NCBI GenBank assembly: GCA_963402885.1
Contig: OY727099.1
Coordinates: 22,215,001 to 22,279,000 of the forward strand
Direction of reading: 5' to 3'
Origin: Antedon bifida
Lineage: Eukaryota > Echinodermata > Crinoidea > Comatulida > Antedonidae
Length of the DNA stretch: 64,000 nucleotides
A program made the translations under genes and the position numbers. This document shows positions 25,563-37,600 of the stretch, piece by piece. Below the pieces are notes generated by a model. It made no database searches. It saw nothing but the letters and a program-made list of their open reading frames with translations, and was not told the origin of the DNA. The first letter of the stretch is position 1. Each line of letters starts with the position of its first letter.

Positions 25563-25634
25563 CTATTATATCAATCTAAATTATATTTGTATTAATTATT
25601 TACAGACCTTTAAAATTAACATAGTATTCTTGAA

Positions 25635-25694
25635 TCAGAACAGGTTTCTGCATAGCGGGCAAGATGATTGGTTACTTGTATTAAACCACTTGTA
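25635..25694 (-). CDS. LTN1: LTN1 last exon: C-terminal half of the RING-CH domain
   Basis: This 20-codon exon is too short to stand out on its own. After the acceptor ttcttag it reads [19 protein letters not shown] and stop, which supplies the last two zinc ligands (CPLC) of the listerin RING. The preceding exon (26821-26988) supplies CMIC, CKTC, and the His and Cys of KKFHSACL. The exon lies beyond the 14-bp satellite, so a model that stopped at 26.8 kb would lose the catalytic domain. Vertebrate listerin ends the same way. Confidence 0.95.
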   Translation of the reverse strand, partial: YKWFNTSNQSSCPLCRNLF

Positions 25695-28600
25695 CTAAGA
25701 AAAAAAAATGGGAAGTGTGTTACGGCATTTAATGCCAATATTTATTTTGTAATTATATTTCTTGCAGATGACATATTTCATAATGATGTCATTCCATAAT
25801 TTCTGGTGTCATTTTTTAGTGTGTTGTCATAAAATATTTATGCTGTCATAATATCTGTGATGATTTACAGTACTTTGATGCTGATGTCATAATTTTCTGC
25901 TGATGTCATAATTTTCTGCTGATGTCATAATTTTCTGCTGATGTCATAATTTTCTGCTGATGTCATAATTTTCTGCTGATGTCATGTTATACGCTGTCAT
26001 AATTTTATTCTGATGTCACATTTTATGCTGACATCATTTTATGCTGATGTCACATTTTATAATTTTATTCTGATGTCACATTTTATGCTGACATCATTTT
26101 ATGATGTTATCCTCATTTTTTGCTGTCAAAATTTTCTGCTGATATCACGTTTTATCCTGATGTGACAGTTTATGCTGATGTCACATTTTATGCTGATGTC
26201 CTCAATTTTCTGATATCATTTATAAATTATCATATTTCCTGTTTTATGCTGATGTCACAGTTTATGCTGATCTGTCATAATTTTATACTGATGTCATAAT
26301 GCTGATATCATAATACTGATGCCATAATGCTGATGTCATAATGCTGATGTCATAATGCTGATGTCATAATGCTGATGTCATAATGCTGATGCCATAATGC
26401 TGATGCCATAATGCTGATGTCATAATGCTGATACCATAATGCTGATGTCATAATGCTGATGTCATAATGCTGATGTCATAATGCTGATGTCATAATGCTG
26501 ATGCCATAATGCTGATGTCATAATGCTGATGTCATAATGCTGATGTCATAATGCTGATGCCATAATGCTGATGCCATAATGCTGATGTCATAATGCTGAT
26601 GCCATAATGCTGACGCCATAATGCTGATGTCATAATGCTGATGTCATAATGCTGATGTCATAATGCTGATGCCATAATGCTGATGTCATAATGCTGATGC
26701 CATAATGCTGATGTCATAATGCTGATGTCATAATGCTGATGTCATAATGCTGATGTCATAATTTTATGCTGATGTCATAATTTTGTCATTATCTTATTTT
26801 CAAATATAAAAATATCTTACCAGACAAGCAGAATGGAATTTCTTTTTACAGGTTTTGCACGTAAGTTGAGGCAGCGAGTAATTAGATCCGTGTATTACCG
26901 AGTAACATATCATACAATCATCCGTCCCCTCAAACCGTTTATCAATGTTACTTTTCCATACCTTCAAACCGTCAACTATCGTTCCATTCTGCAAATATTC
27001 AATACACATCTAATCAATTATTTATCACACAGACAGATTAATAGAAATGAATAATTAAATTTTCTTATTAAATGAAAAATTCCATTAGCATAATATAAAA
27101 ACTTATTACATAAATTTAGAATCCAATTTGTGCGCTTTATTGGTTTCTGAAATAGACAATTATGAAAATCACTGTTTCTACTTTTCTTCATAATTATGAT
27201 ATTAATAGAATATTTTGAAATGACCCAGATTCTTATTACTAAAGACTAAAATTATACACAATGTAATTTCCTCTTCACATTTATAGAATCGATATTTTTT
27301 AATTGACAAAAAAATAAGTAGACATACAGTACAGTACTGTAAATGGATCGGTGTTGTATAAGCACTTCTGTCAAATAAGTACTTAAAACTAATAAGTCAG
27401 AACACTACTCAAGACCAAATAGGTACTTGGGTTGAATAAGTACTTGGGTTGAATAAGTACTTGGGTTGAATAAGTACAGTACTAAAGTTGAATAAGTACT
27501 TTCTTAAGTTTAGTCGAATAAGTATGCAATTTATATAAGCACTTAAGTACTTAAGTCAAATAAGTACTTAGATCAAATAAGTACTTGGGTCGAATAAGTA
27601 TTTAAGTTAAATAAGTACTTTCTAAGGACAAATATGTACTGTACTTACAGTAGGTTACATATTAGAACTTGGGTTGAAAAAGTACTTGGGTTGAATAAGT
27701 ACTTAGGTTAAATAAGTACTTGGGTTGAATAAGTACTCATGTTGAAGAAATACTTGAATAAGTGTCTTACACTATAAAACTAGTTACAGTATATCTTCTG
27801 TTAATAGTATACCATTACCTGATGAACAAGGAAGGTAGTCATTTGAAGCATCCAGTTCCGCCACTGTGCGGCCGACACGCCCACCCGCTTGCCACTGTCT
27901 ACGACGATCACCCCTAGGGGGTGGTTGATGGCCAGTTTGATGACCAAATCCATTGACATGTCATCCATTCGGTAAGTTGCGATGACCTCTCGTGTCTTTG
28001 ACCGTGCCTTTATGGTCATGTTGTCCATCTTTGTGGTGGACTTTTGAACACCTTGGATTTCTTTAGCACAGAGAATGGGGCTTGTAAACTTGGTAGTGAA
28101 TCTGAAAAGTGTTATAGAAATCAACACCATCAAAAATTTTAACCTGAAGAATTAATCATGAGTATTTTTTTAAACATCTCCAAGTAGAGTAGGAATTCTA
28201 TTAAGGGAACACTTTCAGGATCAAACAAACTCCCTTAAAGTGTATGTAAATGTATTGTCCCCCAAAAACATGAAAAATGAAGATTAATTAAATCAGACTT
28301 TGAATAGGTCATTTTGTAGTTTTAATAAAGTTAATCATTTCCATAGAAAAAAAATAATGTTTTATAATAACATAATAAATGGTTAAATCAAACCAAAAAT
28401 TCATTGGCTGGCAGCCAATTTTTTACTTTAAATTACATTTTTTGAGACAAATAAATTTTGTTTAGATCCAATTTTTGGTCAAAGTGGACAACTATGTGAC
28501 ATTAAATTGAAATATTCAACAACAAAAATGAAAAAAAAAAAATATTTTTCAGGGGAATAATACATCTTTAATAGGGGTTGGCTGTAGTGTTAAAATATAA

Positions 28601-31600
28601 ATTGACCCTTGTCCGTTTTAAATTAAAGGATTCTTAAAAACGGGTGTTCCCTGAATAGGAGAATTTCAAATGGGGATTATTACTGTTACAATAATGTGAT
28701 GTATTGTCGTAAACTGGCTTTAAATATTTTTTCCATCCCATACCTGTCTATATGTTCTTTTATCCTTTTATTTTGACTATTCCACCATTGTCTAACCATT
28801 GCAGGTAGATCCTCTAGTGTGTTGTTGTATACACTACACGCCAGGTGTTGTGGTTCTATTGGACTGCTACCACAACCTGTAATACAAAGAAAGGAATCAG
28901 TTGAGAAAGATGGTACAATGGTAACATCACCATGGTGCTGTGGTTCTATTGGACTGCTACCACAACCTGTAAACAAAATGATAATCGGTAGAGAACAATG
29001 GTAACATCACCATGGTGCTTTTTGGTTCATGGGGTTGTTACCACAATCATGCTTGAGCAAAATGTTAGTAAAAGAACCAGATTCTCTGTAGTGTATCTTC
29101 AATTTATCAATATCTTAGGAAAGTTTCTTGATACAGTGTCACATATCCATCACATTAAAACCATATCATATGGCATTTTCCTAGCTATACTGAAATAAGG
29201 TACCAGTTTCTGATCTGGCAAGTCACTTTATCTTGCCATTTAAAAAAACAAGGCCAACAGCCATTAAGTCGCGTGCTACAATGCATAGTGATACCGGACC
29301 AACAGACAGACCGACAGACCGACAGACAGACCGACCGACCAACCTACCAACTGACCGAAATTACTGAACATGTTTAAAAATGTTGAAATGTTTAAAAACA
29401 TTTATATTTTTTTAATTTACACGTGCGTAGCCTGTCACTTTTGACGTGCTCGTATAACGTAATTTTGAGTTGAAAAGTAAGTCAAGAAAACAGAAATCGG
29501 GCAAAAAGAGTGCGCAATAACATTTAACGCGCAGTGTGCGCGAAAAAATCTGCGCACTCATGGCAATTTTGTAAACGCTTAAAATTGCCTAAAACGTACT
29601 CTTATTTCATCGAAAATAAATTTTGAAAATTTTAAGCATGCGTACGCATGCGTTACATGCGCTACGCACGTAATTGTATTGCCATATGATGATTTATGCC
29701 CTGAAATTTATGAGTACCAAATTTTATTTAATTGTGATTCATGGTTGTGAAGATATGATTACAAACGTGATTTTGTTAAATCGTACCGCGTACTTTTTTA
29801 TTGCGCACCGTGAAAACATAGCCACATCGATTCCTGGCCATAAGGAATATACTGTGAAAAATTGACTTAGCTAGATTAAACTGATATCAAGATAAGGTCA
29901 GAAAGCGATAAGACGCATTGTGATACCGGACCGACAGACAGACCAACAGACCGACAGACAGACCGACCGACCGACATAGTGAACTATAGAGTCGCGTCCA
30001 CGCGACTAAAAAGGTACTTTTAATTTACGATTATAAAATAAATACCTTTAATTTTCAATGCTGGTTCCTGTGTGAACATGCTTGGTTGCACTCCTTTAAA
30101 GGGACTTTTAGCGTCTTTATCAGAGAGGAGTGGCACAATTGGCATTAGTCTGAACAGGTTTATCAGCAGACTATCAACAAGACCACTCTGCCTGAAGAAA
30201 TTTGCATATTGAGCCCTTAACTGAAAATATTAAAAACATTTTATTTGACTTGCCTGCTTTGAATAGGGAGAATAAAATCGAAAAACTGACAAAACATATA
30301 GAAATCAGTTCAGATTAGAAATTTATTTGCAAATACAGTACTGTAATACCTCAACTGGAGCTGCCTTAAAAAATATTAATGCTAGCCTCCAAGCCAGAAG
30401 GTAAGTCATAGTGGTTTGATAGACTTCAGTTCCAGACTCCACTGTGATGCATTCACCAACAGGCACATCCTCCAGCACAGACTCCAAGTAGAAGGTTGAC
30501 GAGATGATTGCCTCCTTCAACATTTCAGGAAGAGGTCTAAATGTGAAAGAGTTTTTCAATTTTTATTTGGCATTAAAAGAAAAGAAGTTTCTGAAAAGCT
30601 AAAATGTGAAAATTGAATAATGCTTAATTGAAATGAAATGACCTTACAAATTAGTCTCTCCCGTTTCATCAGTATTACCAACATCACTGCGACCTTTGTC
30701 ATATTCTGGAAGAAGGGACATCAGCCTATAATGAAAACAATACAATATCTTGTTAACATATCATCATCAGCCATTGTCAGTCCACTGCTGGACGAAAGCC
30801 TCAGCATGTTTCTGCCATAGTGAACGATCTCTAGCTGCTCCCTGCCACTGCACTATACTATACTACTTTGTTTCATGGAAGTGTCCCCTTAAGAGGGGTC
30901 TCCTAAAAGAGGGATTCTATTGTATTTAGGTCATTATGAAATTGTCAGGACAACTGGGGTTCAAGTATTCTATGCTATTCCACACATTAAGAAAATAGTC
31001 ACAAAATTGAATTTTCTATGTCTGCAAAATAGTGAGAAAATCCTAAAAAATGTAGAAATATAACATACTTGGCTAGAATCTTGTAGGCAGCTAGCTGTAT
31101 CGGCCTAACTTTTGATTGTAGCATTCCCATAAGGTGATTCACCACTGTCTGTAGGACATCTGGGATGGTACAAGATGGAACCAGCCTAGGCTTTAACTCT
31201 ACTTGTTGTAAGAGTTCACAAGGAGCACAGCAGGCTGCTCTACACACTGACTGAAGGAGTAGGTGGTCAGATACACTGATTAAATTCTGGTCCAGAGAAC
31301 CTGAACAAAAAAAAAAAAGATGAAGAGATGTTGTTTCAAGATGTATTGTTTCCCTCCCCCCCACCCCCAAAAAAAGATTTTAATAGTCCATTTTGCAGCT
31401 TCAATAAAGTTAATTATTTACTTTTATATAACACCTAAATAAATTCCTGTCATTTGATGGAAAATTGTGGGTCACATTGCGTGCAATAGAACACAATATT
31501 GAATGGTCATTCAACAACACTTTTTTAACAATTTTTTTTGTGTACAAAAAAAAATCTTTCCGCGTTTGGAAAATATTTTGTTAATACCATTACTGTAAAA

Positions 31601-34600
31601 GTACGTACAACAGCGCCACCTACAGTATTTTGTACTTCCGCCGCAATGATTCGACCTAGAATGTATTTAGATGTTATATAAAACAATTAATGAATGTTTA
31701 TATTCATGTAATGGTACAAATGGCATTTGGTGAATGATGAAAGTTTACATTTCAACTCGGCTTCGTCTCGTTGAAATATAATCTTTCATCATTCACCTCA
31801 TGCAATTATTTGTACCATTTCACTCATAAACATTCATTATTTGTTACTATTCACCAGCTTTGTGTACAATCATGGGTTTTCATAACTACATTATATCGAT
31901 AATAATACTTACTTGTAAATTTAAAAAACAAGGGCAGAAAAGCAGTAAATATACCAGCGCTAAAAAACTCTTTCCACTCTGAGATGAGATCGGGTGAAAT
32001 GAGTGCTGCCTTTGATGCATTTTCATCCTCAAGTAACGTTACAATGGTGTGTATGAGATTACTGATCTCGGCACAAAAGACTTTGAAATAAATGCTGTTG
32101 CCTTCATCTGTTATACTATCGGTGATACTCTGGGGAAAACGTCAAATATTTTGTAATTCTCAACTAAAATTAATTCCTGAACCAAAAAAGATTTTATATG
32201 GAAACAAAAAAGAAACCTGTCTATGTGCAATTTAAAGTGTACGTTTGGCATAAAAATGTGTGCACTTATGCATGCTGTAAGATTCTATTGATGACCAAGA
32301 GATCTTTGATCAAATTCAAAAACGTTTATTGTCCAATATTCCTAAACACAGAAATAAAATTGGAAATGTGTTGTTTGATACATTACTAAATCTCTGTCTA
32401 CACTATCAAACTAGTTGACAAAAAAGGTGTGATGTGCCCAAATATTGTAGTGATATACCCAAATATGGTAGTGATATGACATCATCAAGTCCATATGGGC
32501 ACATCACATAAAGTTTGATAGCGTAGACAGAGCCTAAGATAAAAAAATATAAACATACAGTATATACAATGGGATTTATCAGTGAAAATTGATTGATTTA
32601 AGATGTAAAAAGATGAGGATTGCGATTTAGTTAATTAAGTAAGATTATAGTAAGCGAAATATAAAACACAATGTATGAGAATGTAAGTCTATAATGATTC
32701 ATGAATAAAATGACAAATATTGTCCCTTATTCATTTCAAGTGTAACTCAAGCTCTGCCTACACTATCAAACTTTATGTGACAACAAAAATGTGATGTGCC
32801 CATATATGGACATGATGATTTCATATTACTACCATATTTGGGCATATCACTCTTTTGTTTGTGTGTGGACAGAGCTTAAGAAGGTTTCGCTGAGAAGGGG
32901 TTCTACTATATTGCAACAGACTACACTTCTTTTTTCGTTTTTTTTTTCATTTCAAAAACATACTAAACTTCATCATAGCAAAGAAATATTTACCTGAATC
33001 CATTCTATCAAGCTGCATAGAATGAAATCCCAGGTCTGTGCTGATAAGGATCTTGGGATCTTTTGAACAGTAACGCTGAGAAATCGTATAACCTCTACAT
33101 TTAGAAATAACACTTTACAGCCAACATCTTCAACTTTCCTGTTGTACATTAAAAATTAAACATATTTTAAAATAACTAGTTCAACGCTAAAATGTAAATA
33201 ATGTAATAATTTGTTTAATTTGAAATGGAGAAAATTAGGGTTCTCAGTAGGTGACTAAAATGTATTATGTACTATTAGAAATATACACAAATTTTACCTG
33301 CTAAACAGAAAAATGTCAAAATCTTTCCAATCGGATATTGCTTCAAGAATAGCAACTTCTGTGACTTTAGTCAAACTCAATAAGCATGTGTGGATTACAC
33401 AGAGAGCTCCCAGACAGCCTAGAAACAAAATGAAACCAAATTTAGTATAATCCCATGTTCAAGTATAATCCCACCTCCTAATTCAGGCTTAATTTAGTAT
33501 AATCCCATGTTCAAGTATAATCCCACCTCCTAATTCAGTATAATCCCATGTTCAACAATAATCTCACCCCCTAATTCAGGCTTAATTTGTATAATCCTAT
33601 GTTCAAGTATAATCCCACCACCTAATTCAGGCTTAATTTAGCATAATCCCATGTTCAAGTATAATCCCATCCACTAATTCAGGCTTAATTCGGAAACACA
33701 AGACTTTGGTATTAAGTCTATTGTTAATGCAATCCAAATATAATCCCACAATCTATTTTTTGCCAAATTTTGTACCCATGCTCCAAGACCATACTCGGTG
33801 GTATATAAAAGGCTTACCATGTATTTCTGTGATGTTTTCTTGCGGACTCGTAATGAGCTTCGCCGTGTGAATGTCAAGAATCATGGATATTTCGTTCTGC
33901 TGTAGGTAAGGGATGAGCACCTTTAAAGTTCCAACTGACTCCTCTGTTAAAATGTCAAACCTACAAAATACATTAATATATTATTATTAATATATCACCC
34001 AATTCTCGATACGGTATCAAGATTTCCCCAGTATCATAGGAAAATTCCCAATACATGTGTTTCACATGTATCACCTATAGACCATAACCTAACCGCACCA
34101 CATGTGATATACATGAGATGCTGTATTAAGAAATGTTCCTATGATACTGGGCAAATATTGTATGTGGCCAGCACTGAGAATTGAGTAAATTATATAGTAC
34201 AAGGTATTGTTTGACTATTTAAAATTAAATTAAATATTATATCAAATTAAATTACTGTGGCCAAAACAGAAGTTTTCAACTATTTTTTTAAATTGTTCAA
34301 AAAATAAATTTTCTGACCTGTCAGTTTTACATATATGTATGACCTTTAACTCTTGACCTGCCTCATACTCTTTGAACTTTTCAATCAAACACTTTAAGGT
34401 CATTGCCCATAGTTCACCAAATTCCATAGACCTAAATATATTTAGTTTTTAACAAAAAATAGATTTTAAAAATATGAAAGAAGAAACCAACAATTTGGTA
34501 TAATCCTATAGCTATACAGTAAAACTTCTCATTTGGAGCCACCCTCCAATTCAGGAGATACCCTATTAAGGAGACACTTTATCAGGTCACATAGGTATCC

Positions 34601-37600
34601 CCTTAAAGGTGTATTGTCCCCCAAATACATGAAAAATGAAGATTAATTAAATCAGACTTTGAATAGGTTATTTTGTAGTTTTAATAAAGTTAATCACTTC
34701 CATAGAAAAAAAATGGAAAAAAGAGTATTTTCACTTATAAAATGACAAAATAAATGGAAATTCCACCAAAAACCAATTGGTTGGCAGCCAATTCGACAAT
34801 TTTTAGCTTTAAATTACAGTTTTTTTCAAAGTGGATAACTATCATGTGATATTAAAATGCCATATTAAAAAATGTTTAGAATTATTTTTTCAGGGGGACA
34901 ATACATCTTTAATAGGGGTTCTACTGTATATTACAAGTATGGAAATTTCCTTCCTACCTCTCACATGATTTACTGATTAAGCTGTCCCATTGGTTGATGG
35001 TCAGCACAGCCCAGACAGTATCCATAGCAGCTGAAATTATTGGGCTAGATTGCTTTAAATATCCTGGCAACATTACCTCCTCATCATTCTGTCAAAAATA
35101 ATCAAATTTTCCACCAATTTGTAGCAAACGTAAATGTGTTATTAATCGTCCTCAGTTTAACTGGAAACACTATTACACACTGGAGACTATTAGGATTAGG
35201 CCCTCTACATAACCACTGGCGATGCTGAGTGAAAATATACCTTTCATCTTTCACCTTATGAAATTATCTGCACTACCGCACTCATAAACATTCATTATTT
35301 GTATACAATTACATCATATAACTTCTATAATTTAAAGAGTATATCTAGACAGTTTCCTGAAAACGACTCAAATCCTCAACAGAAAAAAATGGATTAAAAT
35401 TTATACTATCCTGAAGGAATATACATACCAGTTGTTCACTATTGCTTATAGCCAAGCTCCACTGCATTGAGTAGACAACTTCTAGTATGTAATCTTCCAT
35501 TTTGTCAAAATTCCAAGGAAGCATACTTTTAGAAGACTCTGCAGAAATAGCATCTTCTCTTTCATTTTTTGGCTGTACATTGTCAGAAGACTCTCCATTG
35601 TCAGAAGACTGCCCATTGTTAGAAGACTCTGCAGAAATAGCATCTTCTCTTTCATTTTTTGGCTGTACATTGTCAGAAGACTCTCCATTGTCAGAAGACT
35701 GCCCATTGTCAGAAGACTCTGCAGAAATAGCATCTTCTCTTTCATTTTTTGGCTGTACATTGTCAGAAGACTCTCCATTGTCAGAAGACTGCCCATTGTT
35801 AGAAGACTCTGCAGAAATAGCATCTTCTCTTTCATTTTTTGGCTGTACATTGTCAGAAGACTCTCCATTGTCAGAAGACTGCCCATTGTTAGAAGACTCT
35901 GCAGAAATAGCATCTTCTCTTTCATTTTTTGGCTGTACATTGTCAGAAGACTCTCCATTGTCAGAAGACTGCCCATTGTTGGAAGACTCTGCAGAAATAG
36001 CATCTTCTCTTTCACTGACATCTTTCTTTGGCTGTACATTTCCAGAAGACTCTCCAGCAGTAACTGCTTCTGAATCTTCTTTTGAAAGACTCTCTTGTTC
36101 TGGCAATTTACTTTCAGATGTTTCTTTACTAATTGTTTCATCTGCATCTTCCTTTGACGGAATTCTGTCAACGCGTACTTCCTCATATTCCAGTACGTTG
36201 TCCTCTTCTAGCTGCGGCTGAATGGTTAAAAGTGTTGCCAGGAATACAGACAGCATAATTTGGTTTGGAACATCATCTTGGAATGTTTCTGGTAGTTTTT
36301 CGTTGGCATTTATTAGCATCAAATCTCCTTGCATTGTCAAATTTTCTTTCCACTGTGAGACGGTAATATTGAGTTAAAATCAAACATAGCACAAAAATGC
36401 TGATCATTTTAGTTTTTCACAATTTTAATCAGATACAGTCTTTTAATTTTAATAATACAGCAGAATATACATATTCTGTGCCTGTGATGTTTATATAGAG
36501 AGATATATTTTAATAATGTGTACAGCAAAACAAAATAAAAGTAGGACAAGCCCATAAATGACAAAAAAAACATTTTTAAATGACATTATTGGCATACCTG
36601 AAGAGGAAGACTTCTTCTACAACCATTCCATTCTTCTTTAGTTGGCAGTATAAGCTGCAAGAACTCACCACCAGTCATCTGTATGTCTTCACAATCCTGG
36701 TTTAAGTTCTCGTTAAGAACTTGATAAACAAGACTGGTTGCATTGGCTATTGTAGTAGATCTAAAAAAGACTTTTATTTTACTTTTTACATTTAATTGGA
36801 ATAGTGCCAAAAAGAGAAATATTGTTTATTTATTTATTTATTGAATCGGTGGCACTCACAATATGCGGTGTGGTCCAAGAAAAACCCACAAAAAAACTCA
36901 GACTTTCCTAATTGAGCTCATGAAACCACAAAAACCCTTATTCTAAACCTGGTCTTTATTTGGAGGTAGTAAGTGTATTTCATAGTGTGTCTACAATGAA
37001 AGTGCATTGCATAGTACAAAAATCCTGTCCAAAAACTAAAACACTAGCTCTAAAACTGGTCTTTATTTGGAGGTAGTAAGCATATTTTATAATGTAAACT
37101 TTACCTGTCCAAAAACAACTAAAGCACTAGCTGGTCTTTATTTGGAAATAGTAAGCTTATTTTATAGTGTAAACATTACCTGCTCACAAAACAATTAACA
37201 TTTCGGACCTAAAATTAGTCTTTATTTGGAGGTAGTAAACATATTTTATAGAAGTGTAAAAATTACCTGTACAAAAACAACTAAAACACTAGCTGGTCTT
37301 TATTTGGAAATAGTAAGATTATTCTATAGTGTAAACATTACCTGTTCACAAAAAACTAAAATCCTGGACCTAAAATTGGTCTTTATTTGGAGGTAGTAAG
37401 CTTATTTTGTATGACTAATATTACCTGTCCAATAGCAATGAAGATTTCATGAGATTAACTTTTATCCACCCTGCGAGCTTGTGTAGAAAGTTTTGGGCAT
37501 TTGAGAAGTACTTTTTATTTTGAACTAAAGATGTGATTCCATACATCCATGTATTTTGAACTTTCTCCATCAAATCACCTATCAAATCAAATAAATTATG

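Larger units (their letters stand above)
22117..25634. other. Convergent 3' regions of ARRDC and LTN1
   Basis: No further exon was recognised. The segment probably holds the arrestin 3' UTR, with several aataaa-type signals between about 22800 and 23340, and the LTN1 3' UTR. A family A MITE (24687-24823) and a family E repeat (25240-25562) are present. Confidence 0.5.

Noticed and set aside
25868-26790. CRISPR-like array of short repeats
   Set aside because: Units are contiguous 14-mers without unique spacers in a eukaryotic intron, so this is a satellite. The same applies to the other arrays here.
35345-35428. Extension of LTN1 exon 16 to the stop near 35345
   Set aside because: It would end listerin early. 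The CTG|gtatgt donor at 35429 joins in phase to exon 17, which continues the family sequence.
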